Positions 57,697-64,000 of a DNA stretch of 64,000 bases are shown here, one piece after another. The translations under genes and the position numbers were made by a program. Below the pieces are notes generated by a model, which had not been told where the DNA came from, did no database searches, and saw nothing but the letters and a program-made list of their open reading frames with translations. The DNA is from Pseudomonadota bacterium (GTDB lineage: Bacteria > Pseudomonadota > Gammaproteobacteria > Burkholderiales > Burkholderiaceae_C): assembly GCA_020161145.1 (NCBI GenBank), contig JAIUPQ010000001.1, positions 496,001-560,000 on the forward strand, read 5' to 3'. Each line of letters starts with the position of its first letter. Position 1 is the stretch's first letter.

Positions 57697-58540
57697 ATGG
57701 CCGTGCAGCAGATATCCCGCATCCGCCGCGAGTACAACGAGTGGGTGGCCGACGAGACCCGCGAGGACTACGCGCTGCGCTATGCGCCGCGCAGCTTTCG
57801 CAAGTGGTCCATCACCCGCGTGGGCCACACCGCGTTTGGCGGTGCCTCGTTTCTGGCGCTGGAGGCCATTGGCGCGGCCATTGCCCTCAAGTACGGCTTT
57901 GCCAACGCGCTGGCGGCCATTGCCTGCGTGGCGCTGGTCGTCTTCGTCACCGGCCTGCCCATCAGCTACTACGCGGCCCGCTACAAGCTGGACATGGACT
58001 TGCTGACCCGTGGCGCCGGCTTTGGCTACATGGGCTCCACGCTCACCTCGCTGGTCTACGCCGGCTTCACCTTCATCTTCTTTGCGCTGGAGACGGCCAT
58101 TCTGGCCAGCGCGCTGCAACTGGTGCTGCCGCTGCCATTGCCACTGCTGTACATCGTCTGCGCGCTGGCCATCGTGCCGCTGGTGGCGCGTGGGGTCACG
58201 CTGATCTCGCGCCTGCAGGCCTGGACGCAGCCGCTGTGGCTGGTGCTGCTGGTGCTGCCGTTTGCCGCCATGGCCTGGCACGAGCCCCAGCTGTATGCGG
58301 CCTTCGCCGCCGAGGTGCGCCGCAGCGGCGGGCTGGACATGCTGCTGTTTGGCGGCGCCACCACCGTGGCCTTCTCTTTGGTGGTGCAGATCGGCGAGCA
58401 GGTGGACTACCTGCGCTTTCTGCCCGAGCGCACGCGCGCCAACCGCTGGTCGTGGTGGGCCGCCGTGGTGCTGGCCGGGCCGGGCTGGATCATTCCCGGC
58501 GCGCTCAAGATGATGGGCGGCGCCTTTCTGGCCTGGCTGA
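57697..58540 (+). pseudogene. transporter-like gene truncated by the Mu-like prophage
   Basis: The frame encodes a polytopic membrane protein of the purine/cytosine permease (NCS1) type with eight or more hydrophobic segments (ISRIRREYNEWVADETREDYALRYAPRSFRKWS, FGGASFLALEAIGAAIALKYGF, FGYMGSTLTSLVYAGFTFIFFALETAILA). It is open to FLAWL at 58540 and then runs into prophage sequence; the frame ends at 58602 after 21 foreign codons. About 281 codons remain, well below the 450 or more of an NCS1 transporter. Some proteins with this N-terminus are transporter-histidine-kinase fusions, which is possible here but cannot be shown. Its 3' part should lie past the prophage right end. Confidence 0.8.
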
Positions 58541-58554
58541 TGTGGGGGTGCACT

Positions 58555-58690
58555 CGAATTAGCACGGCGGGGGCGGGGGAAAAAATTGGCGCAAACCTTT
58601 GATTCATAAGGGTTTTCGGGCTGTTGGGTGGGGTCGGCGCCGAATGGGTGGAATTTTCCAAAACCGGGCGAATTTGCACCCAATTTGCAC
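58555..58690. repeat. transposase-site-like repeats at the prophage terminus
   Basis: Three direct copies of an 11-bp sequence: CGAATTAGCAC (58555-58565), CGAATTTGCAC (58669-58679) and CCAATTTGCAC (58680-58690). All lie within 150 bp of the phage end in the same orientation, like the L1-L3 transposase-binding sites of Mu. No gene is seen between the end and the repressor (58541-58990). Confidence 0.6.
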
Positions 58691-58840
58691 AGGGACCGGG
58701 CCAGAACGGGCGCCTGGTGGCGGGAATGGGTGGAGGTGGCCGGGAGGCCGCTCTAGAGGGAGAAACGGCCCTGCGGGGCATGTGGCGGCCCCGGCGCGGT
58801 CATCCGACCGCCACCCCTCGCGCTCGGAGGTCGCCGATCG

Positions 58841-58971
58841 AAGTGGGACACGCGCCCACTTTTTTGCAAATTGCTCTGCGAAAGTGGGACAGGCGAAATA
58901 CCTATACAGGACAACTACTTAGGTCGACCCCGCCGAATCCACCGAAAAAAAAGTGGGACAGAAGTGGGACA
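58841..58971. repeat. four copies of AAGTGGGACA near the prophage left end
   Basis: AAGTGGGACA occurs at 58841-58850, 58882-58891, 58951-58960 and 58962-58971, with an inverted CCCACTT at 58855-58861. They lie just beyond the 3' end of the repressor gene and before the terminus. The last two copies are 11 bp apart, one helical turn, which suggests a protein-binding array. Confidence 0.6.
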
Positions 58972-58990
58972 GAGCTCGGAAGCGGTTCGG

Positions 58991-59320
58991 CTACCTTTTC
59001 GGCACCCACTGCGACGCGGTCAGCAGGTGGCAGCGACCCTCGTCCGATGCCGACTTGAACGCATCCAACAAGGCCCGCTCCTGAGGCTCCAAACCCCCAC
59101 GATCCTCGCCCGTCAACAGCCACAACGGGTCGATTTTTAACAGCACACGCAGCCGCACCAGCAGGTCGGCGTCCATCTTGCGCGTACCCGCCTCGTAGTG
59201 CTGGAGGCTGCTGCGGCTGATGCCGAGTTCCTCGGCAAAGGCGAACTGCGACCGCTTCCCCCTGACGGTCACCAGTCTGTCCCCCGGCGACTGGTGCCGG
59301 TGTGTGCTCTCTTGGCTCAT
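58991..59320 (-). CDS. prophage repressor, XRE-type helix-turn-helix protein
   Basis: DNA-binding protein of 109 residues transcribed toward the phage end, like Mu c. The Cro/CI-type domain covers about residues 12-68 (RLVTVRGKRSQFAFAEELGISRSSLQHYEAGTRKMDADLLVRLRVLLKIDPLWLLTG), with a short C-terminal tail in place of a protease domain. It is therefore probably not RecA-cleaved. Divergent from ner, with 55 bp between, where its operators are expected. Confidence 0.85.
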   Translation of the reverse strand: MSQESTHRHQSPGDRLVTVRGKRSQFAFAEELGISRSSLQHYEAGTRKMDADLLVRLRVLLKIDPLWLLTGEDRGGLEPQERALLDAFKSASDEGRCHLLTASQWVPKR

Positions 59321-59375
59321 GCTGCCTCCAAAAAGATGCTGAACTGCTTGACTGCTGCATTCAAACGGATGCAGA

Positions 59376-59630
59376 ATGAGTCACGTCATCCAGTTTAGCA
59401 ACCCCAATCAGATGCATCCAGAGCAGATCAAAGCGGCCATCCGGATGGCCGGAACGACGCAGGCCCGGATCGCCGACGACCTGGGCGTTTCGCACATGGC
59501 CGTCTCACACGTCATCCACAGCAGGAGCGAATCGGCCCGCGTCAAGCACGCCATCGCCGCCACTATTGGCCGGTCGGTGGATCAGATTTGGGCACCTCGC
59601 CAAACCCCCCTGCGCCGGAGTCGCGCGTGA
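59376..59630 (+). CDS. Ner/Nlp-like early regulator
   Basis: DNA-binding protein of up to 84 residues. From MHPEQIKAAIRMAGTTQARIADDLGVSHMAVSHVI it matches the Ner/Nlp helix-turn-helix family, with the ending VDQIWAPR like IWPSRY in Mu Ner. The better start may be the ATG at 59412, which begins at the conserved part; neither start has a clear ribosome site. A TTGACT -35-like box at 59348 lies in the short divergent region. Its last bases overlap the transposase GTG. Confidence 0.82.
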   Translation: MSHVIQFSNPNQMHPEQIKAAIRMAGTTQARIADDLGVSHMAVSHVIHSRSESARVKHAIAATIGRSVDQIWAPRQTPLRRSRA

Positions 59631-61795
59631 AGCGCCAATACTCGGCCACCGAGCTGTTGGCCCTGAATATCCAGGGTATGCCGCCCACCAAGCGGCAAAT
59701 CAACCGGCTCGCCGCCGACGAGGGTTGGCGATATGTCACCGTCATCGGTTTGGGCGGCTCCCGCCGTGAATACCCCATCGACCAGCCCGCGCTGGCCCTG
59801 GTCGCCGCCCACCTGGCCGCCCAGTCGCCGGCCTCGGCCCCCGCGCCGCAGGCCTTGGCCGAGCAGCCGCGGCCCGCCTTGATTGCGCCGTCAAACCAGG
59901 CTGAGGCCGACCTCACCGCCGAGCAGCGCGCCCAGCTGACCGGCCGGCGCATCGTCCTGGCCCACGTTAAAAACCTCGCCGCCACCCGCGGTCTGGCCCT
60001 CAGCGCCGCCTGCCAGGCCGTGCTGGACGAGGCCGCGGCCGGCCTGGCCTCGGCCGACCTGGTCACCATGCTGCGCCAGGCCCGCAGCCCGCGCGGCCGC
60101 CCCTCGCCCAACGGCCTGCCCAGCGCCCGCGCCCTGCAGGCCTGGCTCAGCCAGCAGAGCAGCGGCCGCAGCATCGCCCCCAGCGCCACCGGGCCAGACC
60201 TGGCCGTCCAGCCCTGGCACGCCCTGGCCATCGAGCTGCGCCAACGCCCCCAGGGCAGCACCCTGGTCTGGCTGCACGAGCAGCTGCTTACCCACTGGCA
60301 AACCCCCTGGGGCCGTGCGCCCAGCTACGCCACCGTGGCCCGGTTTTTCCGCGAGCAGTTCAGCCAGACCGACCAGCTCAAGGGCCGGCACACCGGCAGC
60401 GCCCTGCGCGCGCTCACCTTCTACCAGCATCGCAGCAGCGCCGGCATGCGGCCGTTCCAGGAGGTGCACGCGGACGGGTGGACCACCCACTTCACGGCCC
60501 CGCACCCAGTCACCGGCGAGTACGTCACCTACGAGGTTTGGCACTACCACGACGTGGCCACGCGCTACCTCACGCCCCTGTCCATCGGCCTGACCGAAAA
60601 CACCGACGTCATCCTGGCCGGCCTGCGCGCCTGCGTCGAGTTTGGCGGCGTGCCCGCCATCTGGCAGACCGACAGCACCCGCAGCGTCAAAAACGCCCGC
60701 GTCGAGGGCGACCTGCAGGCCAGCCTCGCCCAGCGCCTGGGCATCAGCATCGTCCACCCGCAAACCGTCGGCAACAGCCAGGCCAACGGCATCGCCGAGA
60801 ACTTCAACACCTGGCTGGACAAAGAAGCGCGCTCGCTCGCCACCTACCAGCACCCCGCCCGCATGGACAGCGCCACCTTCACCAAAGTGCGCCGCCTCAC
60901 CGGCGCCATGGTCAAAGCCGGCCCCGGCACGCCCGAGCGCGAGCGCCAGCGCCAGCAAGCCATCCGGCTCGGCAAGGGCATCGTCTTCGACACCCACACC
61001 GAAGCCATCACCTGGCTGCGCGCTCTTGAGGATCGGTGGAACGACCGCCCCCACCGCAGCCTGCCCAAAGTGCGCTGCCCGCTCACCGGCCGCATGGTCC
61101 ACCAGACCCCGCGCCAGGCCCTGGAGGCCGCCCGCGCCGGCGGCTGGCAACCCGTCGCCCTCAGCCAGGCCGAGCTCATCGACGCCTTCCTTCCGCACCT
61201 GCGCAAAAAGGTTCGGCGCGGCACCGTCACTCCCTACAACGGTCAGCGCTACCACCACCCCGACCTGGCCCACCACGAGGGCTGCGAAGTCATCGTCGCA
61301 GTCGACGAGCGCGACCCCAGCCAGATCTGGGTCAAAGACCTGCAGGGCCGGCTGCTGTGCATCGCCGCCTTTGTCGAGGCCACCGGCTACCGCACCGCCA
61401 GCATGGCCGAACACGCCGAGCGCAAACGCGCCGAAGCCCAAATCCGCCGCCGCGAAAACCAGATCGCGGCCATCGAAGCCCGCCTCGCCCCACCCCCCAT
61501 CGACGTCGTCGCCATCGAGCACCGCTCGCCCGACGTCATCGAGTGGCCCGCCGCCGCGCAGCCCGCCCACGCCGTGCCCCTGCAGGCCGCCGAGCCCGAC
61601 GACGACGACGCCCAAGACCCCGTGGCCATGTACCTCTCGCGCCGCCTCATCGAGCGCGAGCGCGAGGACGCCGAGCGCCGCCTGGCCGACCTCACCGCCA
61701 TCGAATCCGCCATGAAAAAAGCCGCTGCACAAGCAGCGGCCGAAGAAGGCGAGGGCGTCGATCCACCCCGTTTTTTTAACCAGGCCGTCGGGTAA
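59627..61795 (+). CDS. Mu A-like DDE transposase
   Basis: Transposase of 722 residues that cuts and joins the phage ends. An N-terminal winged-helix region (KRQYSATELLALNIQGMPPTKRQINRLAADEGW) is followed by DNA-binding helices and the integrase-fold core. The catalytic acids are likely D283 (VHADGWTTHF), D349 (WQTDSTRS) and E391 (NGIAENFNTWLD); the first spacing of 66 is nearly that of MuA, the second of 42 is shorter. The C-terminal basic domain reaches about residue 640, then an acidic tail. GTG at 59627 overlaps the ner stop (GTGA), with GGAG 6 bp upstream; a more upstream ATG at 59588 lies inside ner. Confidence 0.93.
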   Translation: MKRQYSATELLALNIQGMPPTKRQINRLAADEGWRYVTVIGLGGSRREYPIDQPALALVAAHLAAQSPASAPAPQALAEQPRPALIAPSNQAEADLTAEQRAQLTGRRIVLAHVKNLAATRGLALSAACQAVLDEAAAGLASADLVTMLRQARSPRGRPSPNGLPSARALQAWLSQQSSGRSIAPSATGPDLAVQPWHALAIELRQRPQGSTLVWLHEQLLTHWQTPWGRAPSYATVARFFREQFSQTDQLKGRHTGSALRALTFYQHRSSAGMRPFQEVHADGWTTHFTAPHPVTGEYVTYEVWHYHDVATRYLTPLSIGLTENTDVILAGLRACVEFGGVPAIWQTDSTRSVKNARVEGDLQASLAQRLGISIVHPQTVGNSQANGIAENFNTWLDKEARSLATYQHPARMDSATFTKVRRLTGAMVKAGPGTPERERQRQQAIRLGKGIVFDTHTEAITWLRALEDRWNDRPHRSLPKVRCPLTGRMVHQTPRQALEAARAGGWQPVALSQAELIDAFLPHLRKKVRRGTVTPYNGQRYHHPDLAHHEGCEVIVAVDERDPSQIWVKDLQGRLLCIAAFVEATGYRTASMAEHAERKRAEAQIRRRENQIAAIEARLAPPPIDVVAIEHRSPDVIEWPAAAQPAHAVPLQAAEPDDDDAQDPVAMYLSRRLIEREREDAERRLADLTAIESAMKKAAAQAAAEEGEGVDPPRFFNQAVG

Positions 61796-61833
61796 GCGCC
61801 AACCCACACCGACAGCCCAATCACCAGGAGCCA

Positions 61834-62568
61834 GTGTACGTGAAAGCCTCTTTTGTCCAGACCGAGAACGCCAACCGCCTGCGCGAAGGCGTGCAAATGC
61901 TCACCGAGCGCGGCGCCCGCGAGGCCGCCTGGATGCTCATCACCGGCCGCCCCGGCGAGGGCAAAACCACCACCCTCTACAACTGGTGCGCCGCCAGCGG
62001 CGCCGTGTTCATCACGGCCACGCAGGGCATGACCCCGGGCCGCCTCGTCACCGCCATCGGCGAGCGACTGGGCCTGTCCGTCACCGCGCGAGACCTCGCC
62101 ACGCTCATCGGCGGCCGCCTCCTCGAGGCCGACACCCCCGTCGTCGTCGACGAGGCCCAGTTCCTCCTCGCCGACAACGCCGCCGCCCTCGAGCGCCTGC
62201 GCGGCATCACCGACAAATCCGCCACCCCCGTTCTGCTCGTCAGCATGGAGCGCGACGTCTACCGATTCGGCGCCCGCGAGCAGATCAGCAGTCGCATCTT
62301 CAACTGGGTCGAATTTCGGCCGGCCTCCCTCGAGGACGTCAGCCTGGCCTGCCATCAGCTCGCCGACGTGCAGATCGCCCCCGACCTGGTCGCCCGCATC
62401 CACGCCGACACCAAGGGCCGCATGCGCGGCGTCCTCAACGCCATCAGCCGCATCGAAATGGCCGCCAAAGGCCTGGGCAAAAAAGCCGTCGCTGCCGCCG
62501 ACCTGCGCAAAACCGTCCTCGTCGAAGACTACCGCGCCAGCCACGACCGCCTGGCCCGCAGAGCCTGA
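61834..62568 (+). CDS. Mu B-like AAA ATPase (transposition activator)
   Basis: ATP-dependent target-DNA-binding protein of about 244 residues, the partner of the transposase. Walker A GRPGEGKT (residues 38-45), Walker B VVVDEAQ (103-109), sensor-like SATPVLLVSMERD and an arginine-rich end. AGGAG at 61826-61830 is only 3 bp before the GTG at 61834, and 9 bp before a second GTG at 61840, so the start may be either. Follows the transposase by 38 bp. Confidence 0.9.
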   Translation: MYVKASFVQTENANRLREGVQMLTERGAREAAWMLITGRPGEGKTTTLYNWCAASGAVFITATQGMTPGRLVTAIGERLGLSVTARDLATLIGGRLLEADTPVVVDEAQFLLADNAAALERLRGITDKSATPVLLVSMERDVYRFGAREQISSRIFNWVEFRPASLEDVSLACHQLADVQIAPDLVARIHADTKGRMRGVLNAISRIEMAAKGLGKKAVAAADLRKTVLVEDYRASHDRLARRA

Positions 62569-62571
62569 GCC

Positions 62572-62913
62572 ATGAGCCACACCCGCCACCGCCACACCGC
62601 CTACCTGCTGCGCCCGCCGCTGCGCGTGCGCGCCTGGTGGCTCATGCGCCAGCAAGGCGTCTTTGCCTTGCAGGATCTGATGCTCACCATTGCCGACGGC
62701 TCCGAGCGCCAGGCCATCGCCAGCCTGCGCCGCTACGTGCGCACGCTCGAGCGGCACGGCATCCTGCGCGGCCTCAAAACCGCCGGCCCGCGCACCTGGC
62801 GCCTCGTGCGCGACCTCGGCCCCAGCGCCCCCACCGACCCGCGCCGCCAGGGCGAGCCCCTCATCGACACCAACACCGGCCGGCGCATCCCGGCCCCAGG
62901 AGCCGCCGCGTGA
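62572..62913 (+). CDS. small prophage protein, winged-helix-like
   Basis: A 113-residue protein of no recognised family. The central part (RAWWLMRQQGVFALQDLMLTIADGSERQAIASLRRYVRTLERHGILRGL) has the helix spacing of a winged-helix DNA-binding domain that ends in a beta hairpin, and the ends are basic and Pro-rich. It begins 3 bp after the ATPase stop; its stop overlaps the next gene's GTG. Confidence 0.7.
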   Translation: MSHTRHRHTAYLLRPPLRVRAWWLMRQQGVFALQDLMLTIADGSERQAIASLRRYVRTLERHGILRGLKTAGPRTWRLVRDLGPSAPTDPRRQGEPLIDTNTGRRIPAPGAAA

Positions 62914-63266
62914 GCGCCGACAACATTTTCCCCGGCTGGCGCCAATACCTCGTCGACGCCATCGCCGCCCACCCCGAGCGCCAGGCCGGCGTTGCCGCCC
63001 AGGTTGGCGTCTGCCGGCCCTACATCACCCGCGTCCTCAGCGGCTCCATCCCCACCCCCAGCCCACGCTTCATCCGCCGGGTTGCCGCCGCCTACCAGCG
63101 CATCCAGTGCCCCCACCTGCAGCGGCCCATCGAGGTCGCCGAATGCCGCGCCTACGCAGCCCGCACCTACGCCCAGTGCAGCCAGTTCGAGGCCCCGCAC
63201 TGGAAGGCCTGTCGCCACTGTCCCGTCAAAGCCCCGCCCGCCGCCACCACCAAGGAACCCGCATGA
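62910..63266 (+). CDS. small prophage protein with helix-turn-helix and Cys-rich tail
   Basis: A 118-residue protein starting at a GTG that overlaps the previous stop. The first half has a helix-turn-helix pattern (ERQAGVAAQVGVCRPYITRVLSGSIPTPSPRFIRRVAAAY). The second half has six Cys and three His in a short stretch (QCPHLQRPIEVAECRAY ... QCSQFEAPHWKACRHCP) that could bind a metal such as zinc. No named family recognised. Confidence 0.7.
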   Translation: MSADNIFPGWRQYLVDAIAAHPERQAGVAAQVGVCRPYITRVLSGSIPTPSPRFIRRVAAAYQRIQCPHLQRPIEVAECRAYAARTYAQCSQFEAPHWKACRHCPVKAPPAATTKEPA

Positions 63267-63508
63267 CCACCCTCACCACCACCCGCTCGCGCCGCGCAGA
63301 GCGCACCGCCCTCCTCGTCGCCGCCGCCTTTGGCCTGGGCGTTGTCCTCACCGTCTGCTGGCAAGACGATGCGCGCCAGCAAGAGCGTCACGTTCTTCGT
63401 GAGCTCACCCAGATCGCCGTCGCCTGCGCCCCGCTGCTCACCGTGCCCGCCGGCAGCACCCCAGAGCTCATCCCAGCCGCCACCGCCAGCCAGGAGGCCG
63501 CGCCGTGA
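63263..63508 (+). CDS. small prophage membrane protein
   Basis: An 81-residue protein with one membrane helix near the N-terminus (TALLVAAAFGLGVVLTVCW) and a soluble tail (RHVLRELTQIAVACAPLLTVPAG). The ATG overlaps the previous stop (ATGA) and has AAGGA 6 bp upstream. No family recognised. Confidence 0.65.
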   Translation: MTTLTTTRSRRAERTALLVAAAFGLGVVLTVCWQDDARQQERHVLRELTQIAVACAPLLTVPAGSTPELIPAATASQEAAP

Positions 63509-64000
63509 GCTCCACCGCCCCCAAGGCCGTGGCCGTCATCACCGCCACGGCCCGCGCTGATCAGCGCCGCCGCACCCGCATCCAGGCCATCTCGGTCTCC
63601 CGCCGCCAGCTCGGCCTCGACGAGGACACCTACCGCGCCATGCTCGTGCGCCTCACCGGCAAACGCAGCATCAAGGACATGACCGAGCCCGAGCACAAAA
63701 CCGTGCTCGACCACCTGCGCCAGGCCGGCGCCGTCCACCCGCTGCGCCAGGACCGCGAAGCCCGCCTGCGCCGCCCCCGCCCCGACGCCGTGCGCGCCGA
63801 CATGATGGGCAAAGTCCACGCCTTGCTCGACGAGCTCGGCCGCGCCACCGGCCAGCCCCACACCCTGACCTACGCCGACGCCGTCTGCAAGCGCAACCGC
63901 TGGGCCAGCTGCGCCGACCTGTGCACCCCTGACCACCTCCACGCCCTCGTCGGCGCCCTCTCGCGCACCCTGCGCGCCAAGGCGGGGAAGGCGGCCGCAT
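63505..64000 (+). CDS. GemA-like regulatory protein (3' partial)
   Basis: Begins at a GTG that overlaps the preceding stop and runs off the window. The visible 165 residues carry RIQAISVSRRQLGLDEDTYRAMLVRLTGKRSIKDMTEPEHKTVLDHLRQAG, the signature of the Mu gp16/GemA family (DUF1018). Its presence confirms the Mu-type early region. C-terminus not seen. Confidence 0.85.
   Translation, partial: MSSTAPKAVAVITATARADQRRRTRIQAISVSRRQLGLDEDTYRAMLVRLTGKRSIKDMTEPEHKTVLDHLRQAGAVHPLRQDREARLRRPRPDAVRADMMGKVHALLDELGRATGQPHTLTYADAVCKRNRWASCADLCTPDHLHALVGALSRTLRAKAGKAAA

Larger units (their letters stand above)
58541..64000 (+). mobile_element. Mu-like transposable prophage, left end (continues past the window)
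   Basis: The order left terminus, leftward repressor, rightward ner, DDE transposase, AAA ATPase, small early genes, gemA is the Mu early-region plan. The terminus begins at a TG dinucleotide, most likely TGTGGGGGTGCACTC at 58541, or alternatively TGCACTCG at 58549, where transporter coding sequence ends. The genes after ner overlap by 4 bp or lie within a few bases of each other, as one early operon. Whether the rest is intact is outside the window. Confidence 0.9.

Noticed and set aside
58841..58971. Repeated AAGTGGGACA considered as a CRISPR array
   Set aside because: Units are only 10 bp with uneven spacing of 1-60 bp, and no cas genes are present.
58624..59058. A 144-codon plus-strand frame at the prophage left end
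   Set aside because: It crosses the repeat array and the repressor gene's end, with low-complexity content; more likely chance.

Overview
The window is chromosomal DNA from a GC-rich Gram-negative bacterium, most likely a betaproteobacterium of the order Burkholderiales and probably the family Comamonadaceae. This inference rests on the very high GC content, two short trimeric porins of the betaproteobacterial type, the petABC-sspA-sspB order, a DUF721/DciA-like gene and an M23 peptidase next to secA, and frequent TAAAAT -10 boxes close to start codons. No species is claimed. Almost every gene is ordinary chromosomal coding sequence with tight, often 4-bp overlapping, gene junctions.

Layout. 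1-5059: an ABC importer (binding protein cut by the window edge, double-domain permease, ATPase) followed by a LysR regulator. 5075-8653: M20 peptidase, DUF2238 membrane protein, serine hydrolase, 2H phosphoesterase. 8667-18120: a 12-gene minus-strand cluster led by a lanthanide-type PQQ alcohol (methanol) dehydrogenase, xoxF, with xoxG, xoxJ, an mxaD-like gene, a YVTN beta-propeller, two SoxYZ-like carriers, two metallo-beta-lactamase-fold 'relay' proteins and two unrecognised periplasmic proteins. A 234-bp MITE-like element sits inside the cluster at 11847-12081. 18524-28571: amiC, tsaE, queG, xerD, two porins, marC, a polar amino acid importer without an ATPase gene, yggX and argA. 28572-29240 is a non-coding stretch made of two imperfect palindromic cassettes. 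29241-42529: hrpA, serB, a chemoreceptor, mfd, ispD, a DegS-like protease, a NIF3 protein, pdxA, mscL. 42783-46939: cytochrome bc1 operon, sspA, sspB. 46958-54643: tRNA-Thr, DciA-like gene, M23 peptidase, secA, a small membrane protein, argJ, a bactofilin-like gene and an MFS transporter. 54646-57563: a VapBC-type toxin-antitoxin pair and an amide-use group (amiS, fmdB, fmdA).

58541-64000 is the left end of a Mu-like transposable prophage: terminus with transposase-site-like repeats, a leftward repressor, then rightward ner, DDE transposase (A), AAA ATPase (B), small early genes and gemA, which is cut by the window end. It has inserted into a membrane transporter-like gene divergent from fmdA, truncating that gene after about 281 codons.

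The most unusual parts are the XoxF cluster, with its duplicated SoxYZ-like/metallohydrolase modules and the small element that splits it, a possible sigma-54 promoter in front of xoxF, the palindromic cassettes at 28.6-29.2 kb, a leader hairpin/terminator in front of argJ, and two sets of short repeats at the prophage left end.
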